Source: Scytonema millei VB511283 (GTDB taxonomy: Bacteria; Cyanobacteriota; Cyanobacteriia; Cyanobacteriales; Chroococcidiopsidaceae). Taken from it: a stretch of 64,000 nt of DNA. Every line of letters starts with the position of its first letter. Within the stretch, counting starts at the first letter, position 1. The stretch spans positions 124,001-188,000 of the forward strand of contig NZ_JTJC03000007.1 in the NCBI RefSeq assembly GCF_000817735.3. The letters run 5' to 3'. Both the position numbers and the translations under genes were made by a program. Positions 7,838-15,967 of the stretch are shown here, piece after piece. The notes under the pieces were generated by a model, which was given only the letters and a program-made list of their open reading frames with translations, had not been told where the DNA came from and did not search any database.

Positions 7838-9160
7838 TTATTCGGGTTTAGTGGTAACGATACCGTAAGCCGAGGGAGAAAGATATTGCACGGCAGCAGC
7901 TTGTAAGTCGGCAGCAGTCAGAGCTTGTATTTTATTTGGGTACTCCAACGCGGATGCTAGGTTTCCGGTTAAAGATTGATAGTAGCCATACAAACCAGCG
8001 CGTTCGCTAGGCGTTTCGTTAGCAAAAATAAAGCGATTGGCAACTTGAGTGCCGATCCGAGCAATTTCTGATTCCTGTACGGGAGTAGATTGTAACTTCT
8101 CGATTTGGGATGCGATCGCCGCCTCGACCATCTCCAGGTTTTCCACTGGCATCTGGGCAGAAACGTAAAATAGCCCTTGTAGGTGCTGCGTCAAGTTACT
8201 CACAGAAATATTGGAAACCCAGCCCTTTTCTTCTCGCAGTTCTCTCACTAATCTGGACGTACGCCCGTGACTCAAAATTGCTGCTAAGACATCGAGGGCG
8301 TAAGTTTGCTCTAGCTGTACTAACCCTGGAACTCGCCACAGCATGACGAGTCTTGCTTGTTGCAAGCTGGGATCGACGAATTCGTGGCGGACGATTTGGG
8401 TGAAGGGGGGTTCGGGGGTATTAGGTAGGGACGGGTTTAATTGAGAGGATGTTTGTTCACCTCTAGGAAGATCGGACAAACCCGCCCGTACAGACATTTG
8501 GTCTGCGCTAGCAAAACTATTGGCAACGATATCGATTAATTCTGCTTCGGGTAAGTTGCCGACAACCGATGCTGTGATGGACTGAGGTTGATACCAGGTG
8601 GCGTGAAAATCGCGCATTTGCTGCGGTTGTAATTGCGCGATCGCATCCACTGTACCCAAAACTGAGCGACGATAGGGTAAGCGGTCAAAAGCTATTTCCA
8701 TCGCCCGTTGAAAAGTCCGGCGACGAGGATTGTCGTCAGAGCGACGAATTTCTTCTAACACGACTAAGCGTTCTAACTCAAATGCATCATCGGGAATTAA
8801 ACTGTTGAGGACGATATCGATTTGCAGTGGTGCTAAAGCTGCAAAATCTGATGGAGCAGTCGTAATGTAAAACTGAGTATAATCTTGACTGGTTGCCGCA
8901 TTTGCGATCGCACCCCGCGCCTCAACGCGACGCTCAAATTCACCCGTTGTCAGTTGTGGAGTGCCTTTAAACACCATATGCTCTAAGAAATGAGCTACAC
9001 CATTGATGGCATCTGATTCAAATGCTGAACCGACATTAACCCATAAACTGAGATTAACTGCTTCTACAGGCATTTGCTGTGCCACAATCGTTAACCCGTT
9101 AGCAAGTCGGTGCAGTTTGGGTGTGGCTATTGGAGGAGTTTTGAGCAGAATTGAGGTCAT
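7838..9160 (-). CDS. M16-family zinc metallopeptidase (processing-peptidase-like)
   Basis: Inverzincin peptidase of the pitrilysin/mitochondrial-processing-peptidase family. The HxxEH motif HFLEH (H57, E60, H61) and the downstream zinc ligand in VVLEEIRR (E137) are present, so it should be catalytically active. A second, non-catalytic M16 domain fills about 190-440. The 440 residues include an unusual stretch at about 220-250 (SVRAGLSDLPRGEQ and following) encoded by the 67-bp repeat element at 8425-8491; family members lack such a loop here. It is followed by the fructosamine-kinase-like gene. Confidence 0.92.
   Translation of the reverse strand: MTSILLKTPPIATPKLHRLANGLTIVAQQMPVEAVNLSLWVNVGSAFESDAINGVAHFLEHMVFKGTPQLTTGEFERRVEARGAIANAATSQDYTQFYITTAPSDFAALAPLQIDIVLNSLIPDDAFELERLVVLEEIRRSDDNPRRRTFQRAMEIAFDRLPYRRSVLGTVDAIAQLQPQQMRDFHATWYQPQSITASVVGNLPEAELIDIVANSFASADQMSVRAGLSDLPRGEQTSSQLNPSLPNTPEPPFTQIVRHEFVDPSLQQARLVMLWRVPGLVQLEQTYALDVLAAILSHGRTSRLVRELREEKGWVSNISVSNLTQHLQGLFYVSAQMPVENLEMVEAAIASQIEKLQSTPVQESEIARIGTQVANRFIFANETPSERAGLYGYYQSLTGNLASALEYPNKIQALTAADLQAAAVQYLSPSAYGIVTTKPE
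8425..8491. repeat. 67-bp GGGCGGGTTT inverted-repeat element inside the M16 gene (copy A)
   Basis: Ends GTAGGGACGGGTTT and AAACCCGCCCGTAC form the outer stem. A smaller inner inverted repeat (AGAGG...CCTCT) is present. The gene reads through it in frame at residues 224-246. Same family as 23530-23596, 34187-34250, 29276-29339 and 55674-55740. Confidence 0.8.
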
Positions 9161-9684
9161 GGAAGCGACAAAATAGACCGATCTTTCTTTATCTTACTCA
9201 GTTAGGGAGCAGGGAGTAGGGAGTAGGGAGCAGGGAGCAGGAAAGAAGAGAGCTGCTCTTGAGCTGGGGGAGTAGGTGAGAGGTTTTTCCTTGGTTTGGC
9301 TGGAAGCCATGTAGTGTATGATACTGGACTGACAAATTCATGGCGCAGTATCCGAAATGTTGAGGGCTAAATTTGTTGGAGTAGAAGTATTAGGTGCGAT
9401 CGCATTCTACTAGGAATGTCGGCAATGGGCGATCGCGAGAGTCGTACTGACAGTTGATGACACTATTCTGACTGAGTACCTCATACAGCCAGTTACTAGC
9501 CTAGTTATGATATGAAGTGTTTCTGTTTATCTTTAACGTAAAGAACAACTTGTATTTTAAAATACAAATTGCCTATAGATTACTATAGATGATGCAGAGA
9601 ATTGTCAGCATAATGGAGCCGCGCCTATTTTAGAGATTTCTCCCGTCACCAGGGTTCGGACAGCACTATTGCTAACTTTCTAAT
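9161..9684. other. Divergent intergenic region, M16 peptidase / antiporter
   Basis: No gene was found. 9204-9242 is a GGGAGCA/GGGAGTA heptamer array. The half nearer the antiporter holds CTTTA-ACG-TAAAG (9531-9543) and a perfect AT-rich palindrome (9550-9567), listed separately. Confidence 0.6.
9550..9567. promoter_or_regulatory. 18-nt perfect palindrome upstream of the antiporter gene
   Basis: TTGTATTTTAAAATACAA lies 118 bp before the antiporter ATG, just after a second small dyad (9531-9543). It has no T-tract and is in a promoter region, so an operator is more likely than a terminator. The binding protein is unknown. Confidence 0.35.
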
Positions 9685-11589
9685 ATGGAAGCATCTTTTG
9701 AAATTACCCTGCAAATGGTAATTGCTGTCATTGCAGGGATTAGCGCCCAAGTTATAGCAGAATACCTCAAACTCCCTAGCATTGTCTTTTTGTTACTCTT
9801 TGGGATTTTATTAGGTTCTGATGGGATGAACGTGCTGCATCCTCAAGTTCTAGGTGCTGGGTTGGAAGTCATCGTAGCACTTTCTACCGCAGTCATCCTA
9901 TTTGAGGGAGGCTTGAACCTAGAACTGCGAGAACTGGGTAAAGTTTCTGGGAGTTTGAGAAATCTCGTCACTGTGGGAACTCTAATTACTCTGTTGGGTG
10001 GGAGTATGGCGGCGCATTGGCTGGGAGAGTTTCCTTGGGCGATCGCTTTCCTTTATGCTTCTTTGGTAGTAGTAACGGGTCCTACGGTAATTTCGCCACT
10101 ATTACGCACGATTAAAGTAGACCGTCAGGTAGGAACTCTATTAGAAGGAGAAGCGGTATTAATCGACCCTGTAGGGGCAATTCTCGCCGTTGTGGTACTC
10201 GATACAGTTTTAAATGGCGAAACCGACCCTTGGATGGCAATTAGTGGCTTGACGCTGCGTCTAGGTATTGGTGGGAGCATTGGGGCTGCTGGTGGTTGGT
10301 GTCTTGCCCTCATGTTCAAACGCGCTCACTTTATTTCTGACGAACTAAAAAATCTCGTTGTTTTAGCAGGTTTATGGGGTTTATTTACCCTAGCCCAACT
10401 CAGTCGCAGCGAATCTGGACTGATGGCGACAGTGGTTGCAGGCGTGGTTTTGGGTTCTGCTTCCTTGCCAGAAGAACGATTATTACGACGATTTAAAGGT
10501 CAGCTAACGATTCTCGGCGTGTCAGTACTATTTATCTTGCTTGCCGCAGATTTATCCATTGCCAGTGTCTTTGCTTTAGGCTGGGGCAGTTTATTCACTG
10601 TTCTCGTGTTAATGTTTGTCATCCGTCCCCTGAATATCGCTATCTGCACCATCAATAGCGATTTAAATTGGCGACAAAAACTGTTTTTATCGTGGGTTGC
10701 GCCGAGAGGAATTGTTGCCGCTTCTGTCGCTTCGTTATTTTCGATTTTCCTGACCGAACGGGGGATTAATGGTGGAGACTCAATCAAGGCATTAGTCTTT
10801 TTAACAATTATCATGACTGTCGCCTGTCAGGGTTTAACTGCTGGCTGGGTAGCAAATTGGTTGCAAATCAACTCTACGCAAGCAACTGGGGTGGTGATTG
10901 TCGGCTGCAACCCTTTGAGTTTATTAATTGCCCGCCTCTTCCAAGAACGGGGAGAAGCCGTGTCGATGATCGATACCGACCCCGTAGCATGTCAGCAAGC
11001 CCAGGCACAGAGCTTGAAAGTTTTTCCTAGCAGCGCTTTAGATACAACAGTACTAGAAGAGGCAGGACTAGCCTCTATGGGAACGTTTTTGGCAATGACC
11101 AATAATGGAGAAGTTAACTACGTCTTGGCACAAAGGGCTGTAGAAGAATTTCAACCACCAAGAGTGCTAGCCGTTTTTCCCCGCAATCCACAGGCAAGTA
11201 CCTCAACAAATCGCAATCGGATCGATCGAGCTTTTGGATCGGATATACCGATTAAAACTTGGAATGAATATATTAACAGCGATCGCGTGAAATTAGGCAC
11301 GACAACTCTCAGCGAAGCAGGCTTTGCTTTGCAACAAGCCCATCTGCAAGCCTTGATTTGGGCAGGAGAATTAGTCCCGTTACTACTAGAACGCGAAGAT
11401 CGGTTACTTGTCGTCCCTGCGACCGAACAATGGCAACCAGGCGATCGCTTAATCTACTTATTACACGATCCCAGACCAAATCTGTTGAAACGGCTATCGG
11501 GATCGACACCAGCAAAACGCCTTGCTTTAGAAAAACTGCCTGAAGTCGAAGAAATTCCTCTTCCTAGCCAAAATGTCTCTACAATATAA
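9685..11589 (+). CDS. Cation:proton antiporter (CPA1/NhaP type) with C-terminal TrkA domain
   Basis: Membrane Na+(K+)/H+ exchanger for salt and pH homeostasis. Residues 1-410 hold about 12 TM helices with the conserved core EGEAVLIDPVGAILAVV, containing the Asp of the ion site, preceded by VVTGPTVISPLL. Residues about 410-540 form a Rossmann-type TrkA-N domain (GVVIVGCNPLSLLIARLF, with DTDP ending the second strand), then a TrkA-C-like tail (about 555-610). The glycine motif is altered (GCNPLS rather than GxGxxG), so nucleotide binding may be modified. The 634-aa length fits NhaP-with-RCK proteins. It converges with the cytochrome b-like gene, 14 bp away. Confidence 0.93.
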   Translation: MEASFEITLQMVIAVIAGISAQVIAEYLKLPSIVFLLLFGILLGSDGMNVLHPQVLGAGLEVIVALSTAVILFEGGLNLELRELGKVSGSLRNLVTVGTLITLLGGSMAAHWLGEFPWAIAFLYASLVVVTGPTVISPLLRTIKVDRQVGTLLEGEAVLIDPVGAILAVVVLDTVLNGETDPWMAISGLTLRLGIGGSIGAAGGWCLALMFKRAHFISDELKNLVVLAGLWGLFTLAQLSRSESGLMATVVAGVVLGSASLPEERLLRRFKGQLTILGVSVLFILLAADLSIASVFALGWGSLFTVLVLMFVIRPLNIAICTINSDLNWRQKLFLSWVAPRGIVAASVASLFSIFLTERGINGGDSIKALVFLTIIMTVACQGLTAGWVANWLQINSTQATGVVIVGCNPLSLLIARLFQERGEAVSMIDTDPVACQQAQAQSLKVFPSSALDTTVLEEAGLASMGTFLAMTNNGEVNYVLAQRAVEEFQPPRVLAVFPRNPQASTSTNRNRIDRAFGSDIPIKTWNEYINSDRVKLGTTTLSEAGFALQQAHLQALIWAGELVPLLLEREDRLLVVPATEQWQPGDRLIYLLHDPRPNLLKRLSGSTPAKRLALEKLPEVEEIPLPSQNVSTI

Positions 11590-11603
11590 AGGCAAAAGAC
11601 AAA

Positions 11604-12257
11604 TTAGGGATTTTTGATTAATTCCCGTGGTGCGTCCGTTTTTGACTCTGCGGATGTCACAGATGCAGCAGGTGTTTGCTGTTTTTCCTGCCACAACACG
11701 CCGAGTAAGTGGACGATCGCCAATAGGACGGCGCTACCAGAAATAATGTAGCTGTGGATGGTGTAGAGGTGTTCGACCGTAGTTGTATTCACTGCACCAC
11801 CGCCAGTGATAACATCTCGCAGGGTAGAACCAATCAAAGGAATGGCTTCGATGGTACTTAATTCGATCCGAAAGCGCCAGTAACCGACTTGACTCCAATC
11901 CAGAATCATCGCCGTCCAAGCTAGGGCGATCGCATTGAGGATCAGTAAAATATTGCTAATCCAGCCAGTCAACCAACTGCGGCGAAACTGCCTCCCTAAA
12001 AACATCACAACCATTTGAATCAGTGCTACACCAATTAGTAAGGTTCCAGCATAATCGTGTAAGCCGTGAATGATTTGACCGTTAGGAATCTCCGTATCGA
12101 TCCATTGCAAAGCCTGATTCGCACCACCTGCCACTGGTTCGTAATAAAAAGATAACAAAATGCCAGTCACAGCCGCGATCGCGCACAATGTTAACAATGC
12201 TACAGACAGTATTGTCGCCGTCCGTCTCAGAACGAATTCATAGGAAAGATTCTTCAT
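11604..12257 (-). CDS. Cytochrome b6-like membrane protein lacking one haem ligand
   Basis: Four-helix cytochrome b N-terminal domain protein of 217 aa, close to PetB in length. TM helices lie at about 15-38, 65-90, 100-120 and 165-190. Helix B starts IIHGLHDYAGTLL; H67 aligns with the first helix-B ligand of cytochrome b6, but 14 residues later there is Q81 instead of His. Helix D keeps the pair H168 and H183 with the normal 15-residue spacing. It is not the housekeeping petB, which normally sits next to petD. A role as a paralogous electron carrier is inferred. H64 could be a substitute ligand. Confidence 0.8.
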   Translation of the reverse strand: MKNLSYEFVLRRTATILSVALLTLCAIAAVTGILLSFYYEPVAGGANQALQWIDTEIPNGQIIHGLHDYAGTLLIGVALIQMVVMFLGRQFRRSWLTGWISNILLILNAIALAWTAMILDWSQVGYWRFRIELSTIEAIPLIGSTLRDVITGGGAVNTTTVEHLYTIHSYIISGSAVLLAIVHLLGVLWQEKQQTPAASVTSAESKTDAPRELIKNP

Positions 12258-12396
12258 AACTCCCGCTTCCCAGTACTCTCAAAGTGTGTACTTTCTTTAA
12301 GATGCTAACCAAGCCACTCATTTGAAGAGTTCTTTCTAGGGGTGGAGATAGTGGTTCATGCTTGACGATTAACTGTCAACTGTCAACTGATAACTG

Positions 12397-13098
12397 CTAC
12401 ACCAAAAAAGACATCCAACTCGGTACAACTTGAGGCGAACCATACCAAATTCCAGGGGCTTTGGGAGAATGCTTGACCCCTTCTAAAACTAAATTTTCTG
12501 CTCCCTCTAAATGAGCTGCTGCAATTGGGGTAATGCCATCACCCCAACAATTCCCTTGTCCGCAGGTCAAGCGATAGCTACTATATGCTAGCCAACTTCC
12601 TCGCTGGCGCTGTCCGAAAATGCTCTTACCAGCAACACAAACGTAGCGTACTTGTGAGCTATAAAAAGCACCAGGATAGTTATTGTTGACAAAATCGAGA
12701 TTCCAGCGCGTCCAGCGTTCTTGGCTAATGTGGGGAGTTCCTAGCGTGACTAACGTGGCAACAAAGCGGTAAGCTTCCCAAGGGGGAATGGCAGCGATCG
12801 CCGCATTACGAACCAGGTATGGTTTTTCACCTAAATAAATTCGCGAGATCCAGCCGCCAGCAGAATGACCGATCAAATTCACTTTAGCTGTGTTGTATTG
12901 CCGTAAAACTTGCTCGACTGTGCGATGCAGTCGCAGCAAAATTGGAGTCATCGGTCTACCCCCCAATGTGGGGAACCAGTCTTGCCGTTGTAAGGGAACC
13001 GTAACGGTAGGAAAGCCCAACTGTTGTAACAATTGTTCCAACGGGCGGTAGGCGATCGCGGCTTCTAAAAATCCAGGTAAAATGACGGTGGGAAGCAT
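12397..13098 (-). CDS. Alpha/beta hydrolase, lipase-like
   Basis: Serine hydrolase of the triacylglycerol-lipase-like group found in cyanobacteria and plastids. The nucleophile elbow is GHSAGG (S79); the probable acid is D187 in WGDGITP and the base H210 in GVKHSP, giving a complete triad in order. The 233-aa length is compact. No signal peptide is obvious, although the N-terminus is hydrophobic. The substrate is unknown. Its start is followed upstream by repeat arrays separating it from the divergent cobI. Confidence 0.82.
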   Translation of the reverse strand: MLPTVILPGFLEAAIAYRPLEQLLQQLGFPTVTVPLQRQDWFPTLGGRPMTPILLRLHRTVEQVLRQYNTAKVNLIGHSAGGWISRIYLGEKPYLVRNAAIAAIPPWEAYRFVATLVTLGTPHISQERWTRWNLDFVNNNYPGAFYSSQVRYVCVAGKSIFGQRQRGSWLAYSSYRLTCGQGNCWGDGITPIAAAHLEGAENLVLEGVKHSPKAPGIWYGSPQVVPSWMSFLV

Positions 13099-13102
13099 AG
13101 TA

Positions 13103-13248
13103 CAGTTGTCAGTTATCAGTTATCAGCTATCAGTTATCAGTGACCACGCACCACGCACCACTCACTACACCCTACACCCTCAACACGGATCGCGCACCAC
13201 TCAACTACCAATGACCAATGACCAATGACCAATGACCAATGACCAATG
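13103..13248. repeat. Heptamer repeat cluster between the lipase gene and cobI
   Basis: 13103-13141 consists of CAGTTAT/CAGTTGT units. 13207-13248 is six perfect tandem copies of ACCAATG. The final ATG of the array (13246-13248) is the first possible start codon of cobI, so the array supplies at least one initiation codon. Confidence 0.9.
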
Positions 13249-13980
13249 ACGACAAATGACTCCTCAATGGCGAACGGTATTCTCTACGGTGTGAGTGTTG
13301 GTCCAGGCGATCCAGAACTGATAACGCTCAAAGGATTGCGATCGCTGCAACAAGCTTCTGTAGTTGCTTTTCCTAGAGGCATTCAAGACAAACCAGGCAT
13401 TGCCCAACAAATAATTGCTCCGTGGCTGCGATCGGATCAACAGCAGCTACCCTTGCATTTTCCCTACGTGCAAGATCTTGAAGTTTTGACAAAAGCATGG
13501 CGACTAGCCGCCAAGCAAGTTTGGGAATATTTACAGAAAGGTCAAGATGTAGCTTTTGCCTGTGAAGGGGATATTAGTTTCTACAGTACGTTTACCTATT
13601 TGGCACAGACGTTGCAACAAATGCATCCCGCAGCCGTCATCAAGTACGTTCCTGGTGTTTGCTCGCCTATGGCAGCAGCATCGGCGTTAGGGTTGCCTTT
13701 AACTATCCGCCAAGAGCGTTTAGTCGTGTTACCAGCGATTTATAACGTCAACGAACTAGAATCTATTTTAGACTGGGCAGAAGTCGTAGTACTGATGAAA
13801 GTGAGTTCCGTATACGAACAAGTATGGCAAGTCTTGCAACGCAAATCCCTACTGCAAAACAGTTGGATAGTAGAACGAGCTACATTACCAAATATGACAA
13901 TATATAAAGATTTAAGCGATCGCCCGCACCTACAATTACCCTACTTTTCTTTACTGGTCATTCAAGTCAGTCGTCAGTGA
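13246..13980 (+). CDS. cobI: Precorrin-2 C20-methyltransferase
   Basis: SAM-dependent methyltransferase (tetrapyrrole methylase fold) that methylates precorrin-2 at C20 in cobalamin synthesis. The fold signature YGVSVGPGDPELITLKG sits at the N-terminus, with CEGDISFYSTFTYL and VPGVCSPMAAASALGLPL downstream. The 244 aa match the family. The ATG at 13246 is the last base triplet of an ACCAATG array; the in-frame ATG at 13267 (MANGILYGVSVG) starts closer to the conserved fold and may be the true start. The C-terminal QVSRQ is also written in CAGT-repeat DNA. No cobalamin riboswitch was seen upstream. Confidence 0.92.
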   Translation: MTTNDSSMANGILYGVSVGPGDPELITLKGLRSLQQASVVAFPRGIQDKPGIAQQIIAPWLRSDQQQLPLHFPYVQDLEVLTKAWRLAAKQVWEYLQKGQDVAFACEGDISFYSTFTYLAQTLQQMHPAAVIKYVPGVCSPMAAASALGLPLTIRQERLVVLPAIYNVNELESILDWAEVVVLMKVSSVYEQVWQVLQRKSLLQNSWIVERATLPNMTIYKDLSDRPHLQLPYFSLLVIQVSRQ

Positions 13981-13981
13981 A

Positions 13982-14090
13982 CAGTTATCAGTTGACAGTT
14001 ATCAGTTATCAGTTATCAGTATTTAATTAATTGCATTGCCCCCTTGTCTCCCCTGCTCCCTACTCCCTACTCCCTACTCCCTACTCCCTA
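13982..14090. repeat. CAGTTAT and CTCCCTA heptamer arrays upstream of the TonB-like gene
   Basis: 13982-14021 repeats CAGTTAT/CAGTTGA. 14056-14090 is five perfect tandem CTCCCTA units ending 7 bp before the next ATG, in the position normally taken by a ribosome-binding site. Confidence 0.9.
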
Positions 14091-14097
14091 ATTACCG

Positions 14098-15468
14098 ATG
14101 TCTACTTCCTCTCTAGTTCAAGCTCTACCTGAAGCATGGCGATCGACAAATGGACTGGCAATTTTGGGTTCGCTCGGTATTCACACCCTACTGTTGGTAG
14201 GGCTGCCTTTTGTCTCGCTAGATTCGCAAGAGGTTAACTTACAGAGCAGTATCGGAGTCGTGGAGTTGTCGCCCGAAGAACGAAGCCGCGTACCTCAAGT
14301 AGCAGCAGATCCATCTGTTATCCCGCCGCCTGTCAATACTGCACAACAGCAAGCGCCTGCACCTGCTCAGGGTTTTCAGTCAGAAATCTTACCCCCTCTG
14401 CCCGCACCATCACCTTTTTTACCACCACCGCCTGGGACTACGCCAATGTACCAAATGCCCAGTAGCGATTCTTTACCTCCACCTGCGCCTATCCCCCTAC
14501 CACCGCCACCTCAAAATTTACTCTCGCAAAATCCTTTTGGACAGCCCCCAGCACCACAGCCAAATCAAGCAAATCAAAATCTCCAAATGCGGCAAATAGC
14601 GCCGCCAGCGAATGCCTTACCACCCATTCCCGATCTGCCTCGGACGCAAGATTTACAGCCTAGCCCACCACTGGCGCAACCACCCAAAAACTCACCCGAT
14701 CGCGCTCAACAGGAAAGGATGGCACGGCAAAATGCCCTAGAGCAACGGTTGGCAGCAAATCGCAGCAAAGCCGATACTTCCCCAACGAGCGATCGCGAAC
14801 GGCTTTTGGACGCAGCAGCGCAACAGCAAGTTCAACGAGCCAAAGAACGTGAGGAACGCGCCTCTCGCTTAGCAGCCTCTTTACAACAGCGACAACAGCG
14901 TCAATCCAATCCTACACCGACTACCCCTCCAGCCCCGAATCCAAATAGCGATCGCGCCTCTCGCCTAGCAGCCATACTCCAACAGCGACAACAGCGTCAA
15001 TCCAATCCCACACCGACTACCCCTCCAGCCACAAATCCAAATAGCGATCGCGCCTCTCGTCTCGCAATACTTCAGCAACGTCTTGCCCGACCGATCGGCG
15101 CTCGACCTGACTCTAAACCCGAATCAGGATCTACACAGACAATTGCTCAAATTGAAGCCTTGCAGCAACAGTATCAAAAAGTACAACAGGCTTATCCGCA
15201 ATTTGTCACGGCTGCGCCCATCCGCAAACGAGTTCCTGTATGTAATAAAAAGCTCGATGGTGGCGAGGCGATTATTGCCGCACTAACCGATCCCACGGGC
15301 AAAATTGTTATTGGACCCGACGTGATTTCTAAAGATAGTCCCAGCGCCGTACAACAAGCCGCTATTCGCTATGTCAAACGCTATCCATTCACCAAGTCGG
15401 CTGCTCCCGTAAATCAAACTTTTCGTCTAGAATTTAGCCACAGTCCCAGATTGTGTTCTAGAAGGTAG
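14098..15468 (+). CDS. Pro/Gln-rich TonB-like protein
   Basis: Envelope-spanning protein of TonB layout. A short cytoplasmic N-terminus and one TM helix (about 20-40, LAILGSLGIHTLLLVGLPFV) lead into a long Pro-rich and Gln/Arg-rich linker (about 70-350), then a compact C-terminal domain (about 370-456) with two Cys and the pattern GKIVIGPDVISKDSPSAVQQAAIRYVKRYPF, like a TonB C-terminal domain. The linker holds a 96-bp tandem duplication (32 residues per unit, ASRLAAxLQQRQQRQSNPTPTTPPAxNPNSDR). No ExbB/ExbD or receptor gene is near, so its partner is unknown. Homology to TonB rests on architecture. Confidence 0.72.
   Translation: MSTSSLVQALPEAWRSTNGLAILGSLGIHTLLLVGLPFVSLDSQEVNLQSSIGVVELSPEERSRVPQVAADPSVIPPPVNTAQQQAPAPAQGFQSEILPPLPAPSPFLPPPPGTTPMYQMPSSDSLPPPAPIPLPPPPQNLLSQNPFGQPPAPQPNQANQNLQMRQIAPPANALPPIPDLPRTQDLQPSPPLAQPPKNSPDRAQQERMARQNALEQRLAANRSKADTSPTSDRERLLDAAAQQQVQRAKEREERASRLAASLQQRQQRQSNPTPTTPPAPNPNSDRASRLAAILQQRQQRQSNPTPTTPPATNPNSDRASRLAILQQRLARPIGARPDSKPESGSTQTIAQIEALQQQYQKVQQAYPQFVTAAPIRKRVPVCNKKLDGGEAIIAALTDPTGKIVIGPDVISKDSPSAVQQAAIRYVKRYPFTKSAAPVNQTFRLEFSHSPRLCSRR
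14860..15072 (+). repeat. 96-bp in-frame tandem repeat in the TonB-like gene
   Basis: Units begin at 14860, 14956 and 15052 (GCCTCTCG...), exactly 96 bp apart. The first two are nearly identical at DNA level; the third is cut short. Near-identity at synonymous sites implies a recent duplication. The unit includes a GCGATCGC octamer. Confidence 0.9.
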
Positions 15469-15967
15469 TGCAAGGATTCTGCTTGACTCTGGTGCTGAAG
15501 GTAACTGCGATCGCTCAGTTATGCTAACTAATACAATAATTTTCGGTTAAGGCAAGATCCCCCCTAGCCCTCCTTAAAAAGGGGGGAAATAAAGCCCCCT
15601 TTTTAAGGGGGTTGGGGGATCTTCGGTTATTCAGAATTATTGTAGAGTCGTATGCTTTTATCATTTAGTAAGTTCATACACATCTATCTAAAGAAGTACT
15701 TTTTAACATTTGTAAATTCGCTATTCCTAGCTTCAGACATCAATAATAAGACATCAATAAAAATTCAATATTCTTATTTTTTATGTTAGTTCTCAGGTGG
15801 TATTGGGAATGATAACTATATCGATCTAGGTGGCAATTTTTATGCATCAAATCAATATAGTTGGAGTTTCACAAACTTTTTTGGTTCGTCAACATTATTG
15901 CTAATAATAACGATCGCGAAATCACATCCATTTCCATTATCTTTGGTTAGCAATTGGGCAAGGAATC
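15469..15967. other. Intergenic region before the sensor kinase
   Basis: No gene was recognised. It contains the inverted repeat at 15554-15623. From 15660 on it is AT-rich, consistent with a promoter region for the kinase gene. No specific operator could be assigned. Confidence 0.5.
15554..15623. repeat. 70-bp inverted repeat (AAGATCCCCC...GGGGGATCTT)
   Basis: Outer arms AAGATCCCCC and GGGGGATCTT enclose inner arms CCTTAAAAAGGGGG and CCCCCTTTTTAAGG, predicting a long hairpin. Related to the copies at 24-220, which share the CCTTTTTAAGGGGG core and GGGGGATCTT end. The form is MITE-like, but no transposase is present in the window. Confidence 0.8.

Noticed and set aside
13099-13245. Cobalamin riboswitch before cobI
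   Set aside because: The gap is filled by heptamer arrays and shows no B12-box or the expected helices.
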